Shown here: in pieces, positions 37,877-46,371 of the stretch | How the letters are laid out: every line of letters begins with the position of its first letter | How positions within the stretch are numbered: position 1 is the stretch's first letter | From: PVC group bacterium | GTDB taxonomy: Bacteria; Verrucomicrobiota; Kiritimatiellia; CAIKKV01 | Assembly (NCBI GenBank): GCA_945898015.1 | Contig: CAMDGM010000020.1 | Coordinates: 1 to 64,000 of the forward strand | Reading direction: 5' to 3' | DNA: 64,000 nucleotides | Notes under the pieces: model-generated | The model's database searches: none | Told to the model about the DNA's origin: nothing | What the model saw: only the letters and a program-made list of their open reading frames with translations | Program-made: the position numbers and the translations under genes

Positions 37877-38710
37877 ATGCATCCGATTGTCAACCACCTT
37901 GTCCAATTGCAGGAACTTACCCTTGTCCGTGCCGAGCAGAAGGCGTCGGGAAAGGATTGTGACCTGGCCCAGCTGGACGCCTCGATTCAGATCCTGACCG
38001 GCCAGCTGGCCGACGACGTCCGGCTCACAGTCGGCAAGCTCATCAAGCGCGATCCCATGTTTGTGGTGCCGGTGAGCAACAGCGTGTGCGCCGGGTGCGG
38101 GATGCACCTGCCCACCAGTCTCGTGCAGGTGGTGCGCCAGGGGCACCAGGTGACGAGTTGTCCCACCTGCACCCGCATTCTGTTCCACCCGGAGTCGCCC
38201 TTGCGGCACACGCAGAAACCCACCAGCCGGGTGGGCCCCCGTAAAATTGGCATCCAGCGCTTTTCGGATGTCTCGCTGATGATTCCCCGCCTGGAAGCGG
38301 TGGAGCGGGACGAGGCGATCCGGGAAATGGCCATGAAATTGCAGGAGACGGGGTTTGTGGATATGGCCGACCGGTTGACCGAGGATGCGATCCGCCGCGA
38401 GACGATCGTGAGCACCGCGGTGGAGCATGGGCTCGCCTTTCCCCATGTCCGGAGCGTGGATGGCGGCGGTCTGACTCTGGCGCTGGGCATGAGCCACAAG
38501 GGCGTCAAGTTCGGCCAGCCGCGCAAGTTGACGCGGCTGATCTTCTTCATGGTCATTCCGACGGCGGCCAGCGCCTTCTATCTCAAGCTGATCGCGGGGT
38601 TGGCGACGACCTTCATGGCCGAGGAAGCCCGCGAAAAACTGATGGCTGAGACGGCGGCCGACGGGATGTGGAAGACCTTGTGCAAGCTGACGCGGCCGAG
38701 CATTCCCTGA
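37877..38710 (+). CDS. Zinc-ribbon protein fused to a PTS EIIA (PtsN-like) domain
   Basis: A 277-aa protein. The N-terminal part is a short coiled coil (~1-60) and a C4 zinc ribbon (CAGCG at 71/74 and CPTC at ~95/98), like the C4-type proteins with Rab/CT398-like coils. The C-terminal ~145 residues are a fructose/nitrogen-type EIIA domain with the phosphorylatable His190 (GLAFPHVRS). Such domains accept phosphate from HPr/NPr and often regulate rather than transport. There is no EIIB/EIIC gene near. CTGAGG precedes the start. The fusion suggests a regulator whose partner is bound through the ribbon (inference). Confidence 0.8.
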   Translation: MHPIVNHLVQLQELTLVRAEQKASGKDCDLAQLDASIQILTGQLADDVRLTVGKLIKRDPMFVVPVSNSVCAGCGMHLPTSLVQVVRQGHQVTSCPTCTRILFHPESPLRHTQKPTSRVGPRKIGIQRFSDVSLMIPRLEAVERDEAIREMAMKLQETGFVDMADRLTEDAIRRETIVSTAVEHGLAFPHVRSVDGGGLTLALGMSHKGVKFGQPRKLTRLIFFMVIPTAASAFYLKLIAGLATTFMAEEAREKLMAETAADGMWKTLCKLTRPSIP

Positions 38711-38712
38711 AG

Positions 38713-38733
38713 CCGGCCCGGTGGCAAGGCCGG
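38713..38733. terminator. Hairpin between convergent genes
   Basis: Stem CCGGCC/GGCCGG with a 9-nt loop, just after the PTS-IIA gene and before the end of the opposing pilT gene. There is no T-tract on either strand; it could stop transcription from both sides only with help. Confidence 0.35.
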
Positions 38734-38746
38734 GGTTCACGGTGCT

Positions 38747-39841
38747 TCAGGTGGGAAGGATGCGTTTCCCCTCATCCAGGAAGATCCCCTTCAGGTTCAT
38801 GCTGAGCTGTTCGGGGTTCACCGAGTGCAGCATCCCTTCCTGCTCCGAGATCAATCCGTTCCGAATGAGATGGTAGAGGGATTGATTGAAGGACTGCATG
38901 CCGTCTCCCCCCCCGGTTTCGATGGCTGCGGCGAGCACTTCCAGCCGGTTCTTTTCGAGCAGCTTGCGGACCGTGGGGGTGTTGATCAGGATTTCCAGGG
39001 CCGGCATGACCCCCGAGCGGATAGCGGGTACAAGCTGCTGGCAGAGGATGGCCTTGAGATTGCCCGCCAGGTTCAGGCGGATTTGTTCGCGTTCGGCCTC
39101 GGGGAATAAATTCAGGATGCGATTCACGGAATGGGCCGCCGACGAGGCGTGCAGGGTGGTGAAGACCAGATGCCCGGTTTCGGCGGCGTTGAGCGCGGTT
39201 TCGAAGGTGGTCCGGTCGCGCATTTCCCCCACCATGATCACGTCCGGATCCTGGCGCAGCACGCGTTTCAGCGCGGAAGAAAAGCTCAGGGTGTCCGGGC
39301 CCACTTCCCGCTGGGAGATCAGGCAGGTTCCGTCTGTGAACTGGTATTCGATCGGATCCTCGATGGTCATGATCCGCAAATGCTGCGTCTCGTTGAGCAG
39401 GCGGATCAGGGCGGCCAGGGTGGTGGATTTTCCGGTGCCCGTGGCGCCGGTCACGAGAATGATGCCCTGGGGGGCCTGAACCAAGTCCGCCAGCGTGGGC
39501 GGCAGGTTCAGGTCGGCCAGCGAGGGAACGCGGGTCTTGACGTGGCGCAGGACGAAGGCCGGCACGCCCTGGCTGGTGAACAGGCTGACGCGGAAGCGGC
39601 CGGCCTGGGGGTCGACCAGGGCAAAATCGACTTCCATTTCCCGGGCGAAATCCGCCATGAGGTAAGCGGGCAGGTTTTCGGCGGCCAGTCGCCGGATGTC
39701 ATCCTCCGAGACGGGGGGATACTGGGAGGCGGTCAGCTCCGAATGGATGCGGAATATGGGGGCGCATCCGCTTTTCAGGTGGATGTCGGACGCTTTCCGT
39801 TGGACGGCTTCCACCATGATTTCGTGAAGGGACAGGCTCAT
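38747..39841 (-). CDS. pilT: PilT/PilU-type twitching motility ATPase
   Basis: A 364-aa secretion ATPase. N-terminal PAS-like domain with DIHLKSG; Walker A GATGTGKST, Asp box MTIEDPIEY, Walker B DVIMVGEMRD and His box GHLVFTTLHAS. It powers retraction of type IV pili from the inner-membrane face. The C-terminus lacks the long tail of some PilU proteins. It lies 21 bp after the lptG-like gene; no other pilus gene is in the window. It could also serve as a gene-regulatory PilT paralogue. Confidence 0.92.
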   Translation of the reverse strand: MSLSLHEIMVEAVQRKASDIHLKSGCAPIFRIHSELTASQYPPVSEDDIRRLAAENLPAYLMADFAREMEVDFALVDPQAGRFRVSLFTSQGVPAFVLRHVKTRVPSLADLNLPPTLADLVQAPQGIILVTGATGTGKSTTLAALIRLLNETQHLRIMTIEDPIEYQFTDGTCLISQREVGPDTLSFSSALKRVLRQDPDVIMVGEMRDRTTFETALNAAETGHLVFTTLHASSAAHSVNRILNLFPEAEREQIRLNLAGNLKAILCQQLVPAIRSGVMPALEILINTPTVRKLLEKNRLEVLAAAIETGGGDGMQSFNQSLYHLIRNGLISEQEGMLHSVNPEQLSMNLKGIFLDEGKRILPT

Positions 39842-39862
39842 GGAGTCGACTCCGGGCGGGGG

Positions 39863-40981
39863 TTAGTGAAGGCTCTTGATCGTCCGCGCCCCGACGGCGG
39901 CGAACAGGATGTTGGGCAGCCAGGCGGCCAGCATCGGGGGCAGCATTTGCTTGTAGCCGAGATACAGGCAGACCTGGAGCGTGAAGTAAAAGAGGAAAAA
40001 GAACCCCAGCGAGAGCATGATGCGGGCCATGACGTTGGACCGGCCGGTTTTCAGCCCGGCGGGAACCCCGAGCAGGGCGACGACCAGGCAGGTGAAGGGC
40101 GTGGCAAACCGGGCCTGGTAGTCGGTGGCGATGGTGGCGCGCTTCGCTTTCGGGAAATCCGGATGATTGCCCAGGTAGGTGCGGATGTCCCGGGTGGCCA
40201 GCCCTTTCGAGTCCTGCTGCGCGGCCAGTTCGATGGCAAAATCCTCCGGCGACTCGGACCAGTCCCGCATTTCGATGGCGCGCCTGGCCAGGATTTCGGG
40301 TGTGCCCAGGGTGGCGCCGTCCTGGTTTTTGTGCTCGATGCGCGGATTGTTGAGCCACCAGGTTCCGTCTGCCCAATAGGCCGAGCGGGAGAAGTAGACG
40401 GTTTCGGAATGGTCGGGTTTGAACTGGGTGACGGTCACGGTGCCGAGCGAGAAGAGGTTGGTGGGCGAGAAACGCGGAACCTGCCAGAGGCGGCGTTCGG
40501 CGGCGTTCAGGAAGAGGAAGTCCTTGATGACGAGGGGCGAGGTGTCCCGCTTGAGGACGCTCCTTTCGTAGTGATGCATCCAGCGCATGGAGGCGGGGGC
40601 CTGGTACTCCTGGGCGGCGAGGGCGAGGATGCTGCAGGCGAGGCCCACCCCCACAAACGGGGCCAGGATGCGGGTGAAGCTGACGCCGCCGGCCATCATG
40701 GCTACGAACTCGTTGTTGCGGATCATGTTGGAGGCGCAGTAGAGGGCCGAGAGCAGGAGCGAAATGGGAAGAATCGCCACGATCATGGAGACGTTCCCGT
40801 TGAAGGCGAAGAGGTAGTGGAAATAATAGACAAACACCGACAGGAAGGGGGCCCCGGAATTGAGGAAGCGGCCCATGCGGTCGAAGAGGTCGAAGACCAC
40901 GAAGAGGAGGCTGAACGCGAACAGGCAGGTTACCAGCGGCGCCAGGAATTCCCTTAAGAGATACCGGTCCAGAATGCGCAT
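39863..40981 (-). CDS. LptF/LptG family LPS-export permease
   Basis: A 372-aa membrane protein with the YjgP/YjgQ layout. Three N-terminal helices (~10-120, MRILDRYLLREFLAPLV; ILPISLLLSALY; MIRNNEFVAMMAGGVS) are followed by a periplasmic beta-jellyroll-like domain (~125-280) and three C-terminal helices (~290-365). LptF and LptG with LptB extract LPS from the inner membrane towards the Lpt bridge. I cannot tell F from G. It supports a Gram-negative envelope. It diverges from the RluA gene. Confidence 0.9.
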   Translation of the reverse strand: MRILDRYLLREFLAPLVTCLFAFSLLFVVFDLFDRMGRFLNSGAPFLSVFVYYFHYLFAFNGNVSMIVAILPISLLLSALYCASNMIRNNEFVAMMAGGVSFTRILAPFVGVGLACSILALAAQEYQAPASMRWMHHYERSVLKRDTSPLVIKDFLFLNAAERRLWQVPRFSPTNLFSLGTVTVTQFKPDHSETVYFSRSAYWADGTWWLNNPRIEHKNQDGATLGTPEILARRAIEMRDWSESPEDFAIELAAQQDSKGLATRDIRTYLGNHPDFPKAKRATIATDYQARFATPFTCLVVALLGVPAGLKTGRSNVMARIMLSLGFFFLFYFTLQVCLYLGYKQMLPPMLAAWLPNILFAAVGARTIKSLH

Positions 40982-41041
40982 GCGGGGCCTTTCGTGATAA
41001 GGGCAACCTAAAACGGTGGAGGGGTGAAGTCAAGAGCGGAG

Positions 41042-41070
41042 TTGACGGGAGAGCGGGGAAAGGCGAAGAT
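41042..41070 (+). promoter_or_regulatory. Candidate promoter of the rluA-type operon
   Basis: -35 TTGACG (41042-41047), 17 bp, weak -10 GAAGAT (41065-41070), then AAGGAG (41081-41086) and ATG 41092. Confidence 0.3.
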
Positions 41071-41091
41071 GAAGCAGATTAAGGAGACCTC

Positions 41092-41892
41092 ATGAGCGTG
41101 CGTACCATCCGGCTGAACGCCAACTGGCCGGAAGTGAATGTGATTTATGAAGATGACGTCCTGATGGCCATTGACAAGCCCGCGGGTTTGCTGGCGGCTC
41201 CGGATCGCTGGGACAAAAGCCGCGACAACCTGATGGACCTGCTGCACGACGGAATCAAGGTGGGCCGGGAGTGGGCCCGGAAAACCGGGATCACGTACCT
41301 GGCCAACGCGCATCGGCTGGACGTCGATACCAGCGGCGTGCTGGTGCTGGCCCGGACGCGCGAGACGCTGATTGCGCTGGTGAACCAGTTTTCCCAACGG
41401 CAGACCCGGAAGGTGTACCTGGCCCTGATGGGCGGAGGGCCGGAGAAAGAGACGACGGATATCGAGCTTCCCATCGGCCCGCATCCTATCCGGCCCGGGC
41501 TTTCGGTGGTTGACCGGAACAACGGCAAGCAGGCCCATTCGATCGTCCGGGTGCTTGAGCGGTTCAGCCGGCACACGCTGGCCGAGGTGGAGATCCTGAC
41601 GGGGCGGCATCACCAGATCCGGGTTCATCTTCAGACGCTGGGCTGTCCGCTGGTCGGCGACCGGTTGTATGGGGGAAAATCCCTGCTGCTTTCCAGCCTG
41701 AAGCCCGGGTACAAGATGAAGGCCGAGGGCGAAAAGCCGCTGATCGGCCGGCCGGCCCTGCATGCGTGGCGCCTGACCCTGGCCCATCCTGTCCGGGGCG
41801 ACGAACTGCTGCTGGAGGCGGCGCTGCCCAAAGACCTGACGGTGGGCCTGAAATATCTGCGCCAGTACGGGCATGGCCGCGTGCGCGAGTAG
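41092..41892 (+). CDS. RluA family RNA pseudouridine synthase
   Basis: A 266-aa protein. The catalytic motif is HRLDVDTSGVLVLART with the nucleophilic Asp; also IDKPAGLL and GRHHQIRVHLQTLGCPLVGD in the parts GRHHQIRVHL and GCPLVGDRLYGG. No S4 domain is visible, so it is the short RluA/TruC type that modifies rRNA or tRNA uridines. AAGGAG and 5 bp set the start. First gene of a plus-strand run to 46355. Confidence 0.92.
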   Translation: MSVRTIRLNANWPEVNVIYEDDVLMAIDKPAGLLAAPDRWDKSRDNLMDLLHDGIKVGREWARKTGITYLANAHRLDVDTSGVLVLARTRETLIALVNQFSQRQTRKVYLALMGGGPEKETTDIELPIGPHPIRPGLSVVDRNNGKQAHSIVRVLERFSRHTLAEVEILTGRHHQIRVHLQTLGCPLVGDRLYGGKSLLLSSLKPGYKMKAEGEKPLIGRPALHAWRLTLAHPVRGDELLLEAALPKDLTVGLKYLRQYGHGRVRE

Positions 41893-41910
41893 GGGCGGTA
41901 TTAGTAAGGC

Positions 41911-43254
41911 ATGGACATTCAGCCCCGGGAGCTGGCCATGATTCACGATCTGCTGGGTCAAACCTTTCCTTGTGAATGCGGGCGCACCCATGTGGCGCCG
42001 GTGAACGCCATGGTGTATCACGAGGGGGCGCTGGAAGAACTGCCCGGCCTTTTCGACCGCCATGCGCCGGGGCGGAATCCGGTTCTTCTGGCCGACATGC
42101 GGACCTGGGCGGTGTGCGGGAAGGCGGCGGCCCGCGTCATGGAGAAGGCCGGCCGGCCGACGGGCCTGGTCATGCTTCCCGACCCCGCCTCGGGCGAGCC
42201 GGTGTGCGATGACCTGACGAAGGCCTGGCTGGAAAGCCAGGTTCCCGGGACGACGACGGCTTTGTTGGCGGTGGGTAGCGGGGTGGTGAACGATCTGGCC
42301 AAATGGGTGGCCGCCGACCGTGATATCCCTTACATGGTGGTGGCCACGGCGGCCTCCATGAACGGGTACTCCTCGGCCAATATCGCGCCCGCCATTCGCG
42401 GGGTCAAGCGTGTGCTGGAAGGGCGCGCCCCGTTTGCGGTGGCGGCGCTTCCTTCGGTCCTGGCCGCCGCGCCGGGGGCGCTCACCTCCGCCGGGTTGGG
42501 CGATGTGATTGCCAAGCCGGTCAGCATGACGGATTGGAAGATCAACCAGTTTCTCTTCGGGGAGTATTTCTGTCCCCTGTGCGCCCGCCTGATCCGGGAC
42601 CTGGAGCCGGGTTATATGAACCACCCGGAGGGCGTGTTGAAGCGGGAGCCCGCCGCGATGGAAGCCTTGTTCATGGCGCTTCTCTATTCGGGCCTGTCCA
42701 TGACCCTGGCCGGTACCTCGTTTCCGGCATCCGGGGGCGAGCACATGATGTCGCATGTCCTGGATATGAAAGCCATGGCCGGGGGTCGGCGGCATGATTA
42801 CCATGGCCGGCAGGTGGGCGTGGGGACTCTGGTGGCCGGCGCCCTTTATGAGCGGCTCCTGGCGCTGGAGGAGCCCCGGTTCCAGGTGCGGGTTGAACCC
42901 ACCGATACGGGGTATTGGGGGGCGCTCGCGTCTGTGGTGGACGAGGAACATGCCGTCAAACGGGAACGGGCGGCCCAGGCGGTTGAGCGTTTGAAGCAGC
43001 CCGGCGCCTGGGCGGCGGTTCGGGCGATCATCGCAGAAAACGCGGTTTCCACCACGAGGATCAAGGATTGTCTGAAACGGGCCGGCGCCGCGCACCGGTT
43101 GGCGGATATCGGGTGTTCCCGCGACGATTTTATTAACGCGATCTTGCGAAGCCACCAGATCCGGGCGCGGTATACGGTCCTGGACCTGGCCCGTGCGGCG
43201 GGGATTCTTCCCGGCGCGGCGGGGGACATCGTGGACGCCTGGCTGATGGCGTGA
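41911..43254 (+). CDS. sn-Glycerol-1-phosphate dehydrogenase (AraM/EgsA type)
   Basis: A 447-aa protein of the iron/zinc-dependent dehydrogenase fold. NAD-binding GSGVVNDLAKWVA, then VVATAASMNGYSS, and metal ligands in GLGDVIAKP, SGGEHMMSH and YHGRQVGVGT. The family reduces dihydroxyacetone phosphate to sn-glycerol-1-phosphate, the backbone of archaeal lipids; B. subtilis AraM makes heptaprenylglyceryl phosphate from it. The N-terminus has a CECG...H segment (FPCECGRTH) that may bind metal. It lies 18 bp after the RluA gene. No prenyl-glyceryl transferase gene is in the window. Confidence 0.85.
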   Translation: MDIQPRELAMIHDLLGQTFPCECGRTHVAPVNAMVYHEGALEELPGLFDRHAPGRNPVLLADMRTWAVCGKAAARVMEKAGRPTGLVMLPDPASGEPVCDDLTKAWLESQVPGTTTALLAVGSGVVNDLAKWVAADRDIPYMVVATAASMNGYSSANIAPAIRGVKRVLEGRAPFAVAALPSVLAAAPGALTSAGLGDVIAKPVSMTDWKINQFLFGEYFCPLCARLIRDLEPGYMNHPEGVLKREPAAMEALFMALLYSGLSMTLAGTSFPASGGEHMMSHVLDMKAMAGGRRHDYHGRQVGVGTLVAGALYERLLALEEPRFQVRVEPTDTGYWGALASVVDEEHAVKRERAAQAVERLKQPGAWAAVRAIIAENAVSTTRIKDCLKRAGAAHRLADIGCSRDDFINAILRSHQIRARYTVLDLARAAGILPGAAGDIVDAWLMA

Positions 43255-43263
43255 GTGACGGAA

Positions 43264-43279
43264 GGGGGCGGTTGCCCCC
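43264..43279 (+). terminator. Hairpin ahead of the TPR lipoprotein ribosome-binding site
   Basis: A perfect 6-bp GGGGGC/GCCCCC stem with loop GGTT lies 9 bp after the dehydrogenase stop and directly against the GGGAG (43280-43284) that serves the next gene. No T-tract. It could weaken transcription or gate translation. Confidence 0.35.
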
Positions 43280-43291
43280 GGGAGAATGAGC

Positions 43292-44311
43292 ATGCGTCGA
43301 TGGATGATAGGCGGATGGGTGGCCGGCGTGATTCTGATCGGTCTTGCCGGCGGCTGCCGGACGGGCGCGGGCGGCCGGCTTTCGCTGGCGCAACGGAAGG
43401 CCATGGCGCAGAGCGATTTCCAGCGGGCCGTCCGGCTGGCCCAGTCGGGGAAGCCAGACCGGGCCCTGACGGCGTTGCGGACCGGCTTGGAGCAGGACCC
43501 GAATCATCTGCCGTCCCGGTTATTTCTGGCCGAATTGTTACAGGCGTCCGGTGACGGGGACGAGGCGCTGGCCGAGTATTCCCGCGCCCTGGCCACGGTG
43601 GGCGCCGGGCGTGGGAAGCCGGCGGACCAGGTGATGGTCTATGGCAGCCGGGGGGACTGCTTCCTTTCCATGGGCCGGTACGGGGAGGCGATCGACGATT
43701 TCACCCGCGCGCTGAAGCTCAAGCCTGACGAGGCGATGCTGCAGTTCAAGCGGGGCGAAAGCTACATGGGGTTGAACGCCTTTAACAAGGCCCTGGGGGA
43801 CCTGGATGCCGTGGCCCGGGTGTTGCCCAACGAGCCTGAGGTGTGGCTGCGGCGGGGCGATTGTTACCTGGCCATGAGCAACCTGAATGCGGCCGCGGAC
43901 GATTATTCCGTGGCCCTTGAACGGGCGCCGGACGATGCCCGCCTGTTTGCGCGTCGGGCGGCGGTTTTCAGCGCCATGGACCAGGATCACCTGGCTCTCG
44001 CGGATTACATCCGCGCGGTGGAGCTGGAGCCCGATTCCGTGTTCTTTTGGTATGACCGCGCCATGACCCGCCTGGCGCTTGAACAGGCGAAAGAGGCGGT
44101 GGCGGATTTTACGGCCGCGGTGAAGCGGGATCCCAAGAGGCCCGAAATTTTTGTCGGGCGCGGGATGGCGTATGAGATGATGGGCGATGATGCCCGCGCC
44201 CTCGCGGATTACGACCAGGCCCGGACGCTGGCGCCGGATTATTCCCCGGCGGCCGCCGCCCGCCGCCGCCTGCTCGACCGCGCCGCCGCCGGCAGTCGTC
44301 CCGTCCGGTGA
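43292..44311 (+). CDS. TPR-repeat lipoprotein
   Basis: A 339-aa protein. A signal with a lipobox-like AGGC (WVAGVILIGLAGGC) is followed by about seven tetratricopeptide repeats (~45-320), for example SGKPDRALTALRTGLEQDP, GRYGEAIDDFTRALKLKPDEA in parts, ALGDLDAVARVLPNEPEV, AAADDYSVALERAPDDA and EAVADFTAAVKRDPKRP. TPRs mediate protein contacts; it probably acts at the periplasmic face of a membrane. ATG 43286 is also in frame, but 43292 has better spacing from GGGAG. No specific partner is evident. Confidence 0.85.
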   Translation: MRRWMIGGWVAGVILIGLAGGCRTGAGGRLSLAQRKAMAQSDFQRAVRLAQSGKPDRALTALRTGLEQDPNHLPSRLFLAELLQASGDGDEALAEYSRALATVGAGRGKPADQVMVYGSRGDCFLSMGRYGEAIDDFTRALKLKPDEAMLQFKRGESYMGLNAFNKALGDLDAVARVLPNEPEVWLRRGDCYLAMSNLNAAADDYSVALERAPDDARLFARRAAVFSAMDQDHLALADYIRAVELEPDSVFFWYDRAMTRLALEQAKEAVADFTAAVKRDPKRPEIFVGRGMAYEMMGDDARALADYDQARTLAPDYSPAAAARRRLLDRAAAGSRPVR

Positions 44312-44373
44312 TGCGCCGTCTTGCCACGCCGGCACGGGTGTGAGACAATCGCTTTAAAACCACAGGGGACACC

Positions 44374-45216
44374 GTGATCGATCTGCATTTTCATTCTATT
44401 TTTTCGGATGGTGATCTGACGCCCGAAGAGCTGGCGGCGCTGGGCCGCAAGCAGCGGCTTTCCGCCATGGCCCTGACCGATCACGATACCACGGAAGGGG
44501 TTTCCCGTTTCCTGGCCGCGTGCGCGGCCGAGGGGATCGCCGCGGCGCCGGGCGTCGAAATCAGCGCGGAATACAACCCCGGCACCATGCATATCCTGGG
44601 GTATTTCATGGACACGGAAAACGAGGCGCTGAAAGACGCGCTGATCAACATCCGGGACGGCCGCCGCATCCGGAACCTCAAGATTGTCGAGCAGCTCCGG
44701 GCCCTGGGGTGCGACCTCACCTTCGAGGAGTGCGCGGCCGAGGCGGGTGGTGATGTGGTCGGGCGGCCGCACATTGCCCTGGTCCTGGAGAAGAAGGGGT
44801 TCGTGAAGAACAAGGATGAGGCGTTTGAGAAATATCTGGCCAAGGGCAAGCCCGGCTATGTGCCCCGCTTCCGCATGCTTCCGGCGGATTCCGTGAGCCT
44901 GATCCAACAGGCCGGCGGCGTGGCCGTGCTGGCCCATCCCTTCACCTTGCAGCTGAAGCCCGACGCCCTGCGCCAGACGGTGGCCGATCTGGTCACGGCC
45001 GGCCTTGGCGGCATGGAGGTGTTCTACAGCGAACACTCGGACACCCAGACCCGCCTCTACCAGGAAGTGACAACGGCCTTCGGCCTCATCGCCACAGGTG
45101 GGTCGGATTATCACGGCCGCATCACCCCCGACATCAAGCTGGGCCGCGGCTTCGGCCGGCTGGATATTCCGGATGCCGCCTTCGAGGCGCTGAAGCAGCG
45201 GGCGGGACGGGGATGA
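44374..45216 (+). CDS. PHP-domain phosphoesterase (RNase AM/TrpH-like)
   Basis: A 280-aa protein with a GTG start set by AGGGGA (44364-44369). Metal-binding motifs are HFHSIFSDGD, ALTDHDTTEG, APGVEISAE, VGRPHIA, and GGSDYHGR near the C-terminus. E. coli RNase AM (YciV) of this family matures 5S and other rRNA ends; others cleave nucleoside 3',5'-bisphosphates. It overlaps the hemW gene by ATGA. Confidence 0.88.
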   Translation: MIDLHFHSIFSDGDLTPEELAALGRKQRLSAMALTDHDTTEGVSRFLAACAAEGIAAAPGVEISAEYNPGTMHILGYFMDTENEALKDALINIRDGRRIRNLKIVEQLRALGCDLTFEECAAEAGGDVVGRPHIALVLEKKGFVKNKDEAFEKYLAKGKPGYVPRFRMLPADSVSLIQQAGGVAVLAHPFTLQLKPDALRQTVADLVTAGLGGMEVFYSEHSDTQTRLYQEVTTAFGLIATGGSDYHGRITPDIKLGRGFGRLDIPDAAFEALKQRAGRG

Positions 45217-46355
45217 CCGGCGCGCCCACCGGCCTCTATATCCATGTCCCCTTTTGCGACGGGAAGTGCCGGTACTGCGCCTTTTATTCTGTTCGATATG
45301 AGCCGGTTCTGGCGCGCCGCTGGCTGGCGGCTGTGCAACGGGAGCATGAGCTTTTCCGGAGCCACCATCCTGCGCCGGTTTTCCGCACGGTTTACATCGG
45401 CGGCGGAACCCCCACCATTCTGGAGTCCGGTCTTTTGCAGGAGTTGGCGGAATGGGTGCGGAGCTTGTTGCCGTCCGCCGGCGCGGACGAGTGGAGCGTG
45501 GAGGCTAATCCGGGTTCCGTGGATGCCGGGAAACTGCGTATCCTTCGCCAGTCGGGCGTGAACCGGATCAGCATCGGCGCTCAGGCCTTTGACGATGCGC
45601 GGCTGAATATTCTGGGCCGGCGGCATGATGCGGCGGCCATCTCAACGGCGGTGACCGCGGCCCGGGCGGCGGGGTTTGACAACGTGGGGCTCGATCTCAT
45701 TGCCGGCGGGCCGGGCTGCGGGCCGAAGGCCTGGCGGCATTCATTGAATCAGGCGCGGGCGCTGGAGCCGGAGCATCTTTCGGTTTATGCCCTGACCGTG
45801 GAAGAGGGGACCGCGCTGGCCCGGTCTGTTCAACGTCGTGTGACCCGCGTGAGCGAGGCGGCGGTGACGGCGCGTCTGCATGAGGCGCAGGCCGTGCTGG
45901 AGGCCGCCGGCTATGAGCGGTATGAGATTTCGAATTATGCCAGCCCCGGCCGCGCCTGCCGCCACAACCTGGCCTGCTGGCGCGGGGAGCGCTACCTGGG
46001 GCTGGGACCGGCCGCGGCGTCACATGTCGGGTTGGCGCGCTGGACGAATGCGCCGGACGTGCGCGACTACGTGGAGCGGCTGGAGGCCGGGCTGGAGCCC
46101 GAGCGGGATCGGGAGACGCTGGCCCCGGCCACCAAGGCGGTTGAGCGGCTGGTGTTTGGCCTGCGCCTGGCGGAAGGGGTGGATCTGGATGCCGCGCTGG
46201 AGGAGGGCGGGTCCCCGGAATGGCGCGGGTTATGGACGGCGGCGTTGGAGCGGTTCCGGCGTCGGGGGTTGACGCAACAGTCCGGTTCCCGCTGGAGACT
46301 GACCCGCAAAGGCATGGATTTTGCCGACACCGTGGCCGTGGAGCTGATGCCGTGA
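45213..46355 (+). CDS. hemW: HemW-like radical SAM protein
   Basis: A 380-aa protein of HemW length. The radical-SAM motif is HVPFCDGKCRYCAFYS (CxxxCxxC plus the extra Cys/Phe pattern of the group); also YIGGGTPTIL, SVEANPG, RISIGAQAF, YEISNYASPG and CRHNLACW. HemW is a haem chaperone and is not a coproporphyrinogen oxidase; the older HemN label comes from homology. Start overlaps the PHP stop. It converges on the giant gene with 16 bp between. Confidence 0.9.
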   Translation: MTGAPTGLYIHVPFCDGKCRYCAFYSVRYEPVLARRWLAAVQREHELFRSHHPAPVFRTVYIGGGTPTILESGLLQELAEWVRSLLPSAGADEWSVEANPGSVDAGKLRILRQSGVNRISIGAQAFDDARLNILGRRHDAAAISTAVTAARAAGFDNVGLDLIAGGPGCGPKAWRHSLNQARALEPEHLSVYALTVEEGTALARSVQRRVTRVSEAAVTARLHEAQAVLEAAGYERYEISNYASPGRACRHNLACWRGERYLGLGPAAASHVGLARWTNAPDVRDYVERLEAGLEPERDRETLAPATKAVERLVFGLRLAEGVDLDAALEEGGSPEWRGLWTAALERFRRRGLTQQSGSRWRLTRKGMDFADTVAVELMP

Positions 46356-46371
46356 TGGTCGAAAGATCCGC

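Noticed and set aside
39131-40957. 608-codon plus-strand open frame over pilT and lptG
   Set aside because: It crosses two well-supported minus-strand genes and has a Gly/Glu/Gln-rich product with no recognisable domain.
45213-46355. Coproporphyrinogen III oxidase (HemN)
   Set aside because: The length and the YEISNY/ACRHN pattern fit HemW. With only the URO-D-like paralogue at 7 kb and no other haem gene, a haem synthesis cluster is not supported.
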